Positions 4,785-12,126 of a stretch of 32,062 nt of DNA are shown here, in pieces. The stretch is from a virus. Under the pieces are notes generated by a model that was given only the letters and a program-made list of their open reading frames with translations, was not told where the DNA came from and made no database searches. The stretch spans positions 1 through 32,062 of the IMG/VR virus record IMGVR_UViG_3300049846_000905; one strand, written 5' to 3'. The number at the start of each line of letters is the position of its first letter. The first letter of the stretch is position 1. A program made the translations under genes and the position numbers.

Positions 4785-5740
4785 CCAACCGTCGCCCCAC
4801 AGCTTTCATGCCGCTTTGGATTGGTGATTATCTTGCCGACACCACTCATCTGACGACGGAGCAACACGGCGCCTATCTCTTATTGCTCATGGCGTATTGG
4901 CGCAGAGGTGGTCCTCTAGCCGATGACGATCAGTCCCTTTGCCGCATTGCTGGCGTTACCATCTACAAATGGCGAGCGCTACGCTCAGCAATCGCACCGT
5001 TCTTCGCGGTTGAGGGTGGTCTCTGGGTGAGTAAGCGCGCTGATGAGGAGTTGGCGAAGGCTGAAAGCAAGTACGAGAAGCGCGCATCAGCCGGCCGCAA
5101 GGGTGGGCAAGCATCGGCCGTAAAAGGGAAGCGTTTGGCGTACTCGGCTCCTGTAGCGGCTAGCGCGCCGTTGCCAACAGTTTCCGACGTGGCCGATGCG
5201 GTTGTTTTGGCGGAAATAAGCCAATCGCACCATAGCAATGCTGTAGCAACGCCGCCAGCAAACGAGCAGCAGTCACAGTCAGAGAGTTTAAGAACTACCG
5301 ATAGTTCTAGTTCTCAGAGTCAGAGTTCCGAAGCTAACGCTTCGGGACCAACTGGTCCTGTCGAGCCTTTTTTCGATTTGATAGCCATGGACCCGGTAAA
5401 AGACCTCTGGGGCTACGCCATCCCCCTGCTCGTTCGATCGGGCCGTGACGAAAAAGGCGCGCGGCGATTTTTAGGCAAACTTTGCAAGACCTACGAGGCT
5501 GCCGACGTGCTCGATGCTTTCGAGACGGCGGAAACGAAATCGGCACCAGACCCTGGCGCCTACGCGGCAGGGGTTCTCACACGCAGATCATCGAAGAAGG
5601 TTTATTTCAATGGTAAAGCAACTTCGGGACAGTTTGGGCGTAATCGGCAAATCATTGACGACCACCCCCTCGGGAACTTCGCTGCCATCGGCGATCGAAT
5701 CCGCGCTGCGAGCGAAGGTGGGTTCACGTTTGACGCCTGA
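4781..5740 (+). CDS. DUF1376 (YdaU-like) replication protein
   Basis: A 319-residue protein. Residues about 8-75 match DUF1376: AFMPLWIGDYLADTTHLTTE, then GAYLLLLMAYWRRGGPL and a Cys-Arg-Ile-Ala-Gly. It is a winged-helix-type domain found in phage replication proteins that sit where lambda O does. Residues about 165-205 are a low-complexity Ser/Gln linker encoded by repeated AGTTC and CAGAGT words, and the C-terminal part (about 208-319) is a second globular domain. It probably acts at the origin or recruits host helicase; the exact role is inferred. It overlaps the upstream stop (ATGA) and the next gene by 131 bases. Confidence 0.8.
   Translation: MTNRRPTAFMPLWIGDYLADTTHLTTEQHGAYLLLLMAYWRRGGPLADDDQSLCRIAGVTIYKWRALRSAIAPFFAVEGGLWVSKRADEELAKAESKYEKRASAGRKGGQASAVKGKRLAYSAPVAASAPLPTVSDVADAVVLAEISQSHHSNAVATPPANEQQSQSESLRTTDSSSSQSQSSEANASGPTGPVEPFFDLIAMDPVKDLWGYAIPLLVRSGRDEKGARRFLGKLCKTYEAADVLDAFETAETKSAPDPGAYAAGVLTRRSSKKVYFNGKATSGQFGRNRQIIDDHPLGNFAAIGDRIRAASEGGFTFDA
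5291..5308. repeat. Inverted repeat and AGTTC repeats inside the DUF1376 gene
   Basis: AGAACTA (5291-5297) and TAGTTCT (5302-5308) form a perfect 7-bp inverted repeat with loop CCGA. Further AGTTC copies follow within about 25 bases, along with CAGAGT direct repeats. This block encodes the flexible Ser-rich linker and is lower in GC than its surroundings. The layout resembles the iterons inside lambda O, but origin function is only a hypothesis. Confidence 0.45.
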
Positions 5741-6314
5741 AGTTCTGGCCAAACAAATGGAGCGCCTCGAAGCGAATTGGGGGCCGCCGAAGGATCGGAC
5801 CGCCGGCCAAATGGTGGCGATGACACGGGAATGGTTTTCGCAGCTTGAGCGCTTCGGGTCGAAGACCGTGACCGATGCGTTCACGCACGTGATCGGCACG
5901 CACGAGTTCCAGTGGGGCGGGGTGTTCCCGAAAATACTCGGGTACTGCACCCGCGACGACAGCGAGTGGCGCGAGATTGTCACGATGCATGATCAGCGCG
6001 CTCGGCTGGCGCTACCGCCGCCCGAGGAAAAATTCGTTCCCGACAACCGCACGCCGGAGGAACGCGAGGCGCTAATTGCGGAAATGAAAAAAAATGCGGG
6101 CCTGAAATCTCAAGCCGAAGTTATCGCCGAAGAAAACTCACGGCGCGCACCACGCGAAATTCCCCCCGCGCCGGCGGTTTCGGATGCCTCGGAAGCGCTT
6201 CTGAACACAAAACTGGTGCGCGGGCTGCGTGAGAAGCAGCAGACGGAACGGACCGGCCCCGCAAACGGCCTACAATCGTCGCCCACGGGTTCTGGCAAAC
6301 TTTTTGATGCATGA
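5610..6314 (+). CDS. Probable replication accessory protein (helicase-loader-like position)
   Basis: A 234-residue protein. ATG at 5610 has GAAGAAGG just upstream, so the first 43 codons overlap the end of the DUF1376 gene in another frame. Residues about 40-120 form a helical domain with Trp-rich motifs (LEANWGPP, MTREWFSQLERF, HEFQWGGVFPKILGYC). This reminds me of the small helical domains of phage helicase loaders or inhibitors, but no Walker ATPase motif is present. The C-terminal 100 residues are Pro/Glu-rich and look disordered. By position after the DUF1376 gene, it may be the functional partner (lambda P-like). Function otherwise unproven. Confidence 0.7.
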   Translation: MVKQLRDSLGVIGKSLTTTPSGTSLPSAIESALRAKVGSRLTPEVLAKQMERLEANWGPPKDRTAGQMVAMTREWFSQLERFGSKTVTDAFTHVIGTHEFQWGGVFPKILGYCTRDDSEWREIVTMHDQRARLALPPPEEKFVPDNRTPEEREALIAEMKKNAGLKSQAEVIAEENSRRAPREIPPAPAVSDASEALLNTKLVRGLREKQQTERTGPANGLQSSPTGSGKLFDA

Positions 6315-6315
6315 C

Positions 6316-6338
6316 AGCGGGGAGAGGCTGACCCCGCT
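6316..6338 (+). other. Stem-loop in the leader of the NusG-like gene
   Basis: AGCGGGG (6316-6322) pairs perfectly with CCCCGCT (6332-6338) around a 9-base loop AGAGGCTGA. No U-tract follows, so it is not a typical terminator. It lies between the stop at 6312-6314 and the NusG-like ATG at 6372. It could be an attenuator or a target for the NusG-like protein. The loop begins AGAGGC like the hairpin at 3732-3752. Confidence 0.45.
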
Positions 6339-6371
6339 AGAATCCAATCGTAGAGGTTTTGGAGTTTTTAT

Positions 6372-6863
6372 ATGTGGTACGCAGTTTCGGTAACACCGCG
6401 CTACGAGATTGATACCGCCAAGCGAATTTCCGAATCGGGTGTCGTTGCGTACTGTCCGACCGTCGAAAAAAAATACCGCCAGCGGCGTCACGTGGCAGAG
6501 TTTTCGCGGGTTAAATTCCGGCCGCTGTTCGGGGGGTATATTTTCATCCAGCCGGACGCGTCGTTTCGTAAAGATGCCTTTGAGGATTCACGGACCAAAC
6601 TAATTGTTTGGTGGCGCGTCAGGGTTTCGGAACAACAAATGGACATTGTGCGAGAGACGGAAACTGCGCTGGCGGAAGCGGCGAAGAAAACCCCCGGCGG
6701 GGTGATCGTCCGTGCCGGCGATGTTGTGGCTTTGCGCAATGCACTGTTCGCTGGCGAGAGCTTGCAGGTTTTAGAGGTTCGGAAGAACAAGCTCGTGGTA
6801 CAATCGGCGCGAATGGTTCGGCCGGTTACGGTCAAGGCAGATCAAGTGGAGCGGGTGGCGTGA
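6372..6863 (+). CDS. NusG-like (NGN/KOW) transcription factor, candidate late antiterminator
   Basis: A 163-residue protein. The NGN domain is at residues 1-60: it opens with WYAVSVTPRYE, contains VVAYCPTVEKKYRQRR, and ends with the diagnostic RPLFGGYIFIQ. A KOW-like domain lies at about 112-163 (VRAGDVVALRNALFAGESLQ, ending VKADQVERVA). NusG and its paralogues (RfaH, LoaP) bind RNA polymerase beta-prime and change pausing and termination. A phage copy just before the late genes is where lambdoid Q or P22 gp23 sits. The inferred role is therefore read-through of late transcription. GGAG precedes the ATG. It is coupled to the next gene by GTGA. Confidence 0.85.
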   Translation: MWYAVSVTPRYEIDTAKRISESGVVAYCPTVEKKYRQRRHVAEFSRVKFRPLFGGYIFIQPDASFRKDAFEDSRTKLIVWWRVRVSEQQMDIVRETETALAEAAKKTPGGVIVRAGDVVALRNALFAGESLQVLEVRKNKLVVQSARMVRPVTVKADQVERVA

Positions 6864-7459
6864 CGGATTTGCAAATGAAGCGGCACAACTGGTTCCCTAG
6901 CCGTCACGGCGTTGACGAGTGCGCGGTGTGCAGTCAGCCAGACTTTCCCGAGGTTGGAATTTTCTGCCCTGGCCCCAAGCCAGCCACCCCGGAGCCTGAT
7001 TTGGTCCGCATCGGTCGCCTGGGTCAGCAGGCTTACGGCCGCGCTGTCGCTGCGATCGTGAACGCCCCCAAGCCACCCACCACAGAGGCTCCGGCAGCAG
7101 CCCTTGAGGGCATGATCTGGCACGACACGACAGCAAACAAGATCGTAAAGCGCGTCGGTGGCGAGTGGGTTGACCGGGACGACAGGGAGTTTTTCGACGG
7201 CCCACAATGGGACACCCCGCGCGACCCCATCACCGACTTCATAGCCCGGCGGGTGGCAAGGCGGGGAGCCACGATGGCAGTAGATTTGGTAAAGCAGCCG
7301 TTTGGGTCAGGGCGCAAGCCTTGGCCTAACTCCCTACTGCACGAAGAGGACCAGTTAAAGTTAAAACGTAGGGACGAAGATTTGGACCGCGCCATGTCCA
7401 CCCCCAACCCACACGACACAGACATTCACACGCGGCTGATGCCGTACAGGGGGAAGTGA
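6860..7459 (+). CDS. Hypothetical protein with N-terminal Cys cluster
   Basis: A 199-residue protein. GTG at 6860 overlaps the NusG-like stop (GTGA); an ATG at 6875 is the alternative. Cys21, Cys24 and Cys36 (CAVC and IFC) may bind zinc. A middle segment, LEGMIWHDTTANKIVKRVGG, resembles the GLxWHDT element near the start of the tail fibre at 28249. That element is common in phage structural proteins and is probably a small beta unit. The C-terminal part is basic and hydrophilic. No membrane segment. It ends the early operon. Function not recognised. Confidence 0.65.
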   Translation: MTDLQMKRHNWFPSRHGVDECAVCSQPDFPEVGIFCPGPKPATPEPDLVRIGRLGQQAYGRAVAAIVNAPKPPTTEAPAAALEGMIWHDTTANKIVKRVGGEWVDRDDREFFDGPQWDTPRDPITDFIARRVARRGATMAVDLVKQPFGSGRKPWPNSLLHEEDQLKLKRRDEDLDRAMSTPNPHDTDIHTRLMPYRGK

Positions 7460-7659
7460 GTCCCGTCGCACATGAAACAAATACTCCGACCCGGTGCGCA
7501 ATTTTCAAAAAGTCCAAATCCCCCAGCTAAATTAACCAAGCATTAACTTAGGGACAGTATGACTCATCCCCGGCCACTGGAAAGTCTGCCTCGCGCACAT
7601 CCAACCCAGCGGACGGGTTCCACCGTTCCGCACGTTCGGCCCAACCATGACCCGAGTCC
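7460..7659. other. Non-coding interval between early and late regions
   Basis: About 200 bases without a convincing gene. Bases 7500-7560 are clearly AT-richer than the rest and hold an imperfect palindrome. A frame starting with ATG at 7559 is Pro/Arg/Ser-rich, lacks a ribosome site and is rejected. The position fits a late promoter or a binding region for control of packaging genes. No good -35/-10 pair was found. Confidence 0.5.
7527..7551. repeat. AT-rich dyad upstream of the packaging genes
   Basis: CTAAATTAA (7527-7535) and TTAACTTAG (7543-7551) are inverted with 8 of 9 matches and a 7-base centre. The word ATTAAC also recurs directly 11 bases apart, one helical turn. This is the form of a dimeric repressor or activator site. 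Weak -35-like TTAACC and -10-like CAGTAT words overlap it. Confidence 0.5.
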
Positions 7660-7905
7660 ATGCAGCGCGAACAGGTCACATTCGCTTTTCCCGCCCCGCG
7701 CCCAACCGATTGGGCATCCACGATGTGCCTGCTCCCGATTGCTCAGCAATGGGCCAAGGTCTGGCGCATCGAAGATTTCAAGGTGGGATGCCTTGCGGAT
7801 AAGCACGACCGTCACGCCAAAGAGATGACAGGCCGCACCCCGGCGCACCTATCTGCTGGCAACACGGTCACTGTGTTGATTGAGGGCTGGGCGGAAAAGG
7901 AATAG
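7660..7905 (+). CDS. Hypothetical small protein
   Basis: An 81-residue frame with no clear Shine-Dalgarno before the ATG at 7660; an in-frame ATG at 7723 gives 60 residues and is equally possible. The C-terminal 60 residues have normal composition (IAQQWAKVWRIEDFKVGCLA, then NTVTVLIEGWAEKE), which is why this frame is preferred over the overlapping 7559 frame. No family recognised. It precedes the small-terminase candidate. Confidence 0.45.
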   Translation: MQREQVTFAFPAPRPTDWASTMCLLPIAQQWAKVWRIEDFKVGCLADKHDRHAKEMTGRTPAHLSAGNTVTVLIEGWAEKE

Positions 7906-7934
7906 GGGTAAGCCTCGAAAGTAGACGGTTTTAG

Positions 7935-8198
7935 ATGGCGAAGGGCAAAAAAACGGGAGGGCGCGTCGCTGGCACGCCAAACAAATCCACAGCCGATATT
8001 AAGGCTCTCGCGCAAAAGCACACAGACGGGGCCATTGCCGAATTGGCCCGCCTTGCTGTGGGCGCTGAGAGCGAAGCAGCGAGAGTGTCAGCAATTAAGG
8101 AATTGCTTGATCGCGGGCACGGTAAGCCAAGCCAGCAGCTAGAACACACGGGCACCGTCAAGATTAGCCATGAACAAGCCCTTGAGGAGCTTACCTGA
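7935..8198 (+). CDS. Small terminase subunit candidate
   Basis: An 87-residue protein with a basic Gly-rich start (KGKKTGGRVAGTPNKSTAD) followed by a helical region (ALAQKHTDGAIAELARLAVG). This N-terminal type is frequent in small proteins directly before the large terminase. The gene ends 29 bases inside the large terminase gene. It would recognise the packaging site and feed DNA to the large subunit. It is much shorter than P22 gp3 (162 residues), so the call rests on position and general look. Confidence 0.6.
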   Translation: MAKGKKTGGRVAGTPNKSTADIKALAQKHTDGAIAELARLAVGAESEAARVSAIKELLDRGHGKPSQQLEHTGTVKISHEQALEELT

Positions 8199-9741
8199 CC
8201 GCGAGAGGGAAATTCGGCAGCGTCTCAAAGACGATTTCGCCCACTACGCGCCCCGGTGCCTCAAGGTCAAAACGAAGGTTGGCGGAATCGAGCCATTCGC
8301 ACTCAACGAAGTGCAACTGCACCTGCATGAACGTCTAGAGGCGCAACGCAAGCGTACCGGCAAGGTGCGCGCGCTCATTCTCAAGGGTCGGCAGCAAGGG
8401 TGTTCTACCTACGTTTCGGGCCGGTACTACTGGCGCGCAACGCACCGCAAGGGTTGCCGGGTTTTTATCCTCACCCACAGTCAGGACGGTACGGACCACC
8501 TTTTTGGGATGGTCGATAGGTTTCACGAAAACTGCCCGCAGATTGTTAGGCCGGTGACGGGTACGGCCAGCGCAAAGGAGCTTAGCTTTTCGGCGCTCGA
8601 CTCCGACTATCAGGTAGGTACGGCCGGCTCAAAGGCGGTTGGTCGATCGCAGACGATCCAGCTATTTCACGGGTCTGAGGTCGCGTTTTGGCCGAACGCT
8701 GATAGTCACGCCGCTGGCGTTATGCAGGCGATACCTGACGCGCCTGGGACAGAGGTCATTCTGGAAAGCACGGCGAACGGGCTCGGGAACTACTTTCAGA
8801 CGCAATGGGCGAAAGCTGAGCGGGGGAGCGGGGATTTCGAAGCCATCTTCGTGCCCTGGTATTGGTCGAAGGAATACCGGCGCGCGATTCTGCCTGATTT
8901 CCAACTGACGGCAGAGGAACGCGAATACGCCGACGCTTACGGCCTCGACAGCGAGCAAATGGCCTGGCGCCGCAATAAGGTAGCCGAGCTAGGGTACAAT
9001 TGGCTTTTCCGGCAAGAGTACCCTGCGACGGCGAGCGAGGCGTTTCAGGCAGGTGGTGATGGGTGCTTCATTCGCCCCGAACTGGTTTTCAAGGCTCGCA
9101 AGTTCAATGCGGGCGACGCGGGCGGGCCGCTTGTGGTCGGGGTTGACCCAGCGCGCGGCGGCGGCGATCGGACAGGCATCATATCGAGGCAGGGGCGTGT
9201 AGCGGGGCGGTTGGTTTGCGAGACGCTCGACACGGATGACCTGATGACAATTGTTGGCCGGTGCGTTCGCATTATCACTGAGCACAATCCGGTGCTGATG
9301 AACGTGGACGTTACCGGGCTTGGGGCTGGCGTGTACGACCGGCTCAAAGAGTTGGGTCATGCGGGGCCGGGCAAGCCGGTGAAGCCGGTGAACTTTGGCA
9401 GCGAGGCGACGCAACGCGAACGGTTCGCCAACAAGCGGGCCGAAATGTGGGACGACAAGAGGAAGTGGTACGAAGAGCCGGCCGGTGTGTCGGTTCCTGA
9501 CCGTGACGACCTACAGGCAGACGAGTGCTCTGTACAGTGGGGCAAGGGCGCGACGCGGTTCGATAGCAGCGGGCGCCTTGTGCTCGAAAGCAAAGATCAT
9601 ATCCGCGAGCGCATGAGCCTTTCGCCTGATCTGGGTGACGCATTGGCTCTCACGTTCGCCTTCCCTGTGGCCGCGAACATGGCCCAGGTGAAACTCTGGA
9701 CGCCACCGCCCGCCACCGGGCAATCATGGATGGGCCGCTAG
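8170..9741 (+). CDS. Large terminase subunit (packaging ATPase and nuclease)
   Basis: A 523-residue protein with the usual length and order. The ATPase domain has a Walker-A-like LKGRQQGCST (71-80), a Walker-B-like LFHGSEVAFW with catalytic Glu170, and the coupling motif ILESTANGLG (197-206). The RNase-H-like nuclease has GVDPARGGGDRT with Asp326, MNVDVTGLGAG with Asp380, and a C-terminal SPDLGDALALTF. It packs DNA into the prohead through the portal and cuts it when the head is full, together with the small subunit upstream. The portal gene begins at the base after its stop. No damage seen. Confidence 0.95.
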   Translation: MNKPLRSLPDREREIRQRLKDDFAHYAPRCLKVKTKVGGIEPFALNEVQLHLHERLEAQRKRTGKVRALILKGRQQGCSTYVSGRYYWRATHRKGCRVFILTHSQDGTDHLFGMVDRFHENCPQIVRPVTGTASAKELSFSALDSDYQVGTAGSKAVGRSQTIQLFHGSEVAFWPNADSHAAGVMQAIPDAPGTEVILESTANGLGNYFQTQWAKAERGSGDFEAIFVPWYWSKEYRRAILPDFQLTAEEREYADAYGLDSEQMAWRRNKVAELGYNWLFRQEYPATASEAFQAGGDGCFIRPELVFKARKFNAGDAGGPLVVGVDPARGGGDRTGIISRQGRVAGRLVCETLDTDDLMTIVGRCVRIITEHNPVLMNVDVTGLGAGVYDRLKELGHAGPGKPVKPVNFGSEATQRERFANKRAEMWDDKRKWYEEPAGVSVPDRDDLQADECSVQWGKGATRFDSSGRLVLESKDHIRERMSLSPDLGDALALTFAFPVAANMAQVKLWTPPPATGQSWMGR

Positions 9742-12126
9742 TTGGCACGCAAGAGCAAGCGCAGGGTTCCGCTGCCTCCGATGGAGATGGGCGGCGAAGG
9801 CGGCGAGAGCGCGGCTAACCCCGTGTACAACGACGCTGCCGAGCCCGTCGAAGACGACGAGCCCAAGGTCACGAAGGGTAAGCGCCTCACTGACGAGGAA
9901 ATGAAGCTCGCCCGTGAGCGGTACGAGCGCGGCATCAGCCGCGAGCAGGACAACCGCGAACAGGCGCGTGAGGACTTGCGCTTCAAGGTAGGCGACCAGT
10001 GGCCCGAGGCTGAACTGAAGCGCCGCGGCGATCGGCCGGCGCTGGTGTTCAACCGGATGCTGTCGTTCGTGCGTCAGGTCACGGGCGATATTCGGCAGAA
10101 CAAGCCTGCCATTCGCGTCCGCCCCAACGGGGACGGCGCCGACAAAGACACGGCTGAGATGTTCGCGGGCCTGATCCGCAACATCGAACAGCAATCCCAT
10201 GCGGGCTACATCTATGCCCAAGCGGCAGACGCCGCCACAAGCTGCGGGTTCGGGTATTTCCGTATAGTCACGGAGTACACAACGGCAGATAGCTTTGACC
10301 TGGACATCCGGCTCAAGGGAATCCCGAACCCGCTTTCTGTCGTGATCGACCCGGATGCGATGGAGCTTGACCGCTCCGACGCCCGGTGGATGTTCGTTTA
10401 TTCCACGCTCCCGAAAGAAGATTTCAAAAAGCAGTACCCGAAGGCGCAAATCCAAGACTTTGAGAAGCTGGACAAGGGCCTTGGCGGGTCGTCCTACTCG
10501 GATTGGTTCACATCGGACGGCGTTCGCATTGCGGAATACTGGTGCAAAGAGCCCTGCACCAAAAAGATTGCGATGCTCTCGGACAACCGGGTGATCTGCC
10601 TGGATGACTACGACGACGACAAGCTGGCCGAGATGATGGCCGGCGCAACGGTCGTTCGCACCCGCGAAGTGAAGACGCACAAGGTCGTTCAGCACATCAT
10701 CTCGGGTGCCGAGGAACTGGAAGACCCGACCGAATGGGCCACGGACGACATTCCGATCATCCCGGTTCTTGGCGAGGAAACCCACGTTGACGAGAACCGC
10801 GTCTCGTATGGCCTGATCCGGTTCGCGAAAGACCCGCAGCGGGCGCTAAACTACGCGCGGTCCACCTCGATCGAGGTCACGGCCCTACAGCCCAAGGCTC
10901 CGTACAAGCTGAGCGCGGCAATGATTGCCGGGTTTGAGCAGATGTGGAACAACGCAGGTTCTGTAAATTACCCGTATCTGTTGTACAATTCAGACCCGAA
11001 CATGCAGGGGCGCGCACCAGAGCGCGAACAGCCTCCGGTTCCTGCCGCTGGCCTGATCACAGAAGCGCAGATGGCCGCCGACGACATGAAGTCGATCACG
11101 GGCATCTACGACGCTGCCCTGGGCGCAAGGTCGAATGAGACAAGCGGACGCGCGATCAATGCCCGGAAGGAAGAGGGCGACGTATCCACGTTCGTCTACA
11201 TCGACAACCTGGCGCTGGCTATCTCATGCGCCGGCCGGCAGCTTATCAAGCTGATACCGAAGATTTACGACACCAAGCGCGTCCTGCGCGTGCTGTACGA
11301 TGACGGCACCGAAGAGAGCGTTAAGGCGAACGTCCCAGGCGTTGGCCGTAACGGTCAGATGAGCGTCATTCACGATCCGAAGCGCGGGTTTTACGACCTG
11401 ACCGTGGGTAAGTATGACGTGGTGGTTGAGGCAGGCCCAGGCTTCACGACGCGGCGCCAGGAAGCGGCCGAAGGCATCATGGAAATGATGCAGATACTCG
11501 GGCCCGCAGCGGCGCCGTTGCTTGGCCCCCGATTGGCGCAGTTGCAAGACTGGCCCGGCGCGACCGACATTGCCAACGACATGAAGAAGCTACTGCCGCC
11601 GCAGTTGCGTGATCCTGAGACGGGCCCGGACGGTCAGCCCTTGCCCCCGCCGGAACCGCCGCCAGACCCTGAGACGGTCAAGGCGCACGCTCAGATGCAG
11701 GTAGCCGAACGCCAGCACCAATTCGAGGTCGCCAAGGCACAGGACGATATGCAGCTTGCCCAGCAGAAGCAGCAGGCGGAATTGCTTTTGGCTCGCCAGC
11801 GCGCCGAAGCTGAGGCGCAACTAGCCCGCGACAAAGCAGAATTCGACATGCACCTGGCTGCGTTCAAGGCTCAGCAGCAAACGCAACTGGCCGCGCAGTC
11901 TCAAGCTGCCCGAACGGCGCTCGATGCGCGCGAGCAAGCCGAGCCCGAACCCAAGAGCGAGCCTGCTGCGGATATTGCGGCAGTGTTCAGCGCGCGCATT
12001 GAGGAATTTCTGGGCCGCATGGAGCAGAACAGCCGCCCACGCAAGCGCATCTTGCGCACGCGCCGGGATGTGGATGGCAACCTGATCGGTGAGGAAGAAT
12101 ACGTTGACGAGCAGGCTGGTGCGTAG
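9742..12126 (+). CDS. Portal protein, P22 gp1-like
   Basis: A 794-residue protein (P22 gp1 is 725). Landmarks of the P22-type portal: an N-terminal charged segment, FKVGDQWPEAELKRRGDRPA near residue 85, RPALVFNRMLSFVRQVTGDI, and GARSNETSGRAINARKEEGD near residue 465 before the crown region. Residues about 640-740 are a Gln/Ala-rich coiled coil matching the long C-terminal barrel helix. It forms the dodecameric ring through which DNA passes. The TTG at 9742 directly follows the terminase TAG; an ATG at 9781 is an alternative. The next gene overlaps by one base. Confidence 0.93.
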   Translation: MARKSKRRVPLPPMEMGGEGGESAANPVYNDAAEPVEDDEPKVTKGKRLTDEEMKLARERYERGISREQDNREQAREDLRFKVGDQWPEAELKRRGDRPALVFNRMLSFVRQVTGDIRQNKPAIRVRPNGDGADKDTAEMFAGLIRNIEQQSHAGYIYAQAADAATSCGFGYFRIVTEYTTADSFDLDIRLKGIPNPLSVVIDPDAMELDRSDARWMFVYSTLPKEDFKKQYPKAQIQDFEKLDKGLGGSSYSDWFTSDGVRIAEYWCKEPCTKKIAMLSDNRVICLDDYDDDKLAEMMAGATVVRTREVKTHKVVQHIISGAEELEDPTEWATDDIPIIPVLGEETHVDENRVSYGLIRFAKDPQRALNYARSTSIEVTALQPKAPYKLSAAMIAGFEQMWNNAGSVNYPYLLYNSDPNMQGRAPEREQPPVPAAGLITEAQMAADDMKSITGIYDAALGARSNETSGRAINARKEEGDVSTFVYIDNLALAISCAGRQLIKLIPKIYDTKRVLRVLYDDGTEESVKANVPGVGRNGQMSVIHDPKRGFYDLTVGKYDVVVEAGPGFTTRRQEAAEGIMEMMQILGPAAAPLLGPRLAQLQDWPGATDIANDMKKLLPPQLRDPETGPDGQPLPPPEPPPDPETVKAHAQMQVAERQHQFEVAKAQDDMQLAQQKQQAELLLARQRAEAEAQLARDKAEFDMHLAAFKAQQQTQLAAQSQAARTALDAREQAEPEPKSEPAADIAAVFSARIEEFLGRMEQNSRPRKRILRTRRDVDGNLIGEEEYVDEQAGA

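Noticed and set aside
7559-7828. 89-codon frame at the early/late gap
   Set aside because: Pro/Arg/Ser-rich, no ribosome site, and it overlaps a frame with more natural composition.
7935-8198. AT-hook call for the small-terminase candidate
   Set aside because: The GGRVAGTPNK stretch resembles a basic DNA-binding start but lacks the GRP core.
9724-10785. 353-codon minus-strand frame opposite the portal gene
   Set aside because: Long antisense frames are common in GC-rich DNA. The portal frame has clear family landmarks and the antisense product is Arg/His/Val-rich without a domain.
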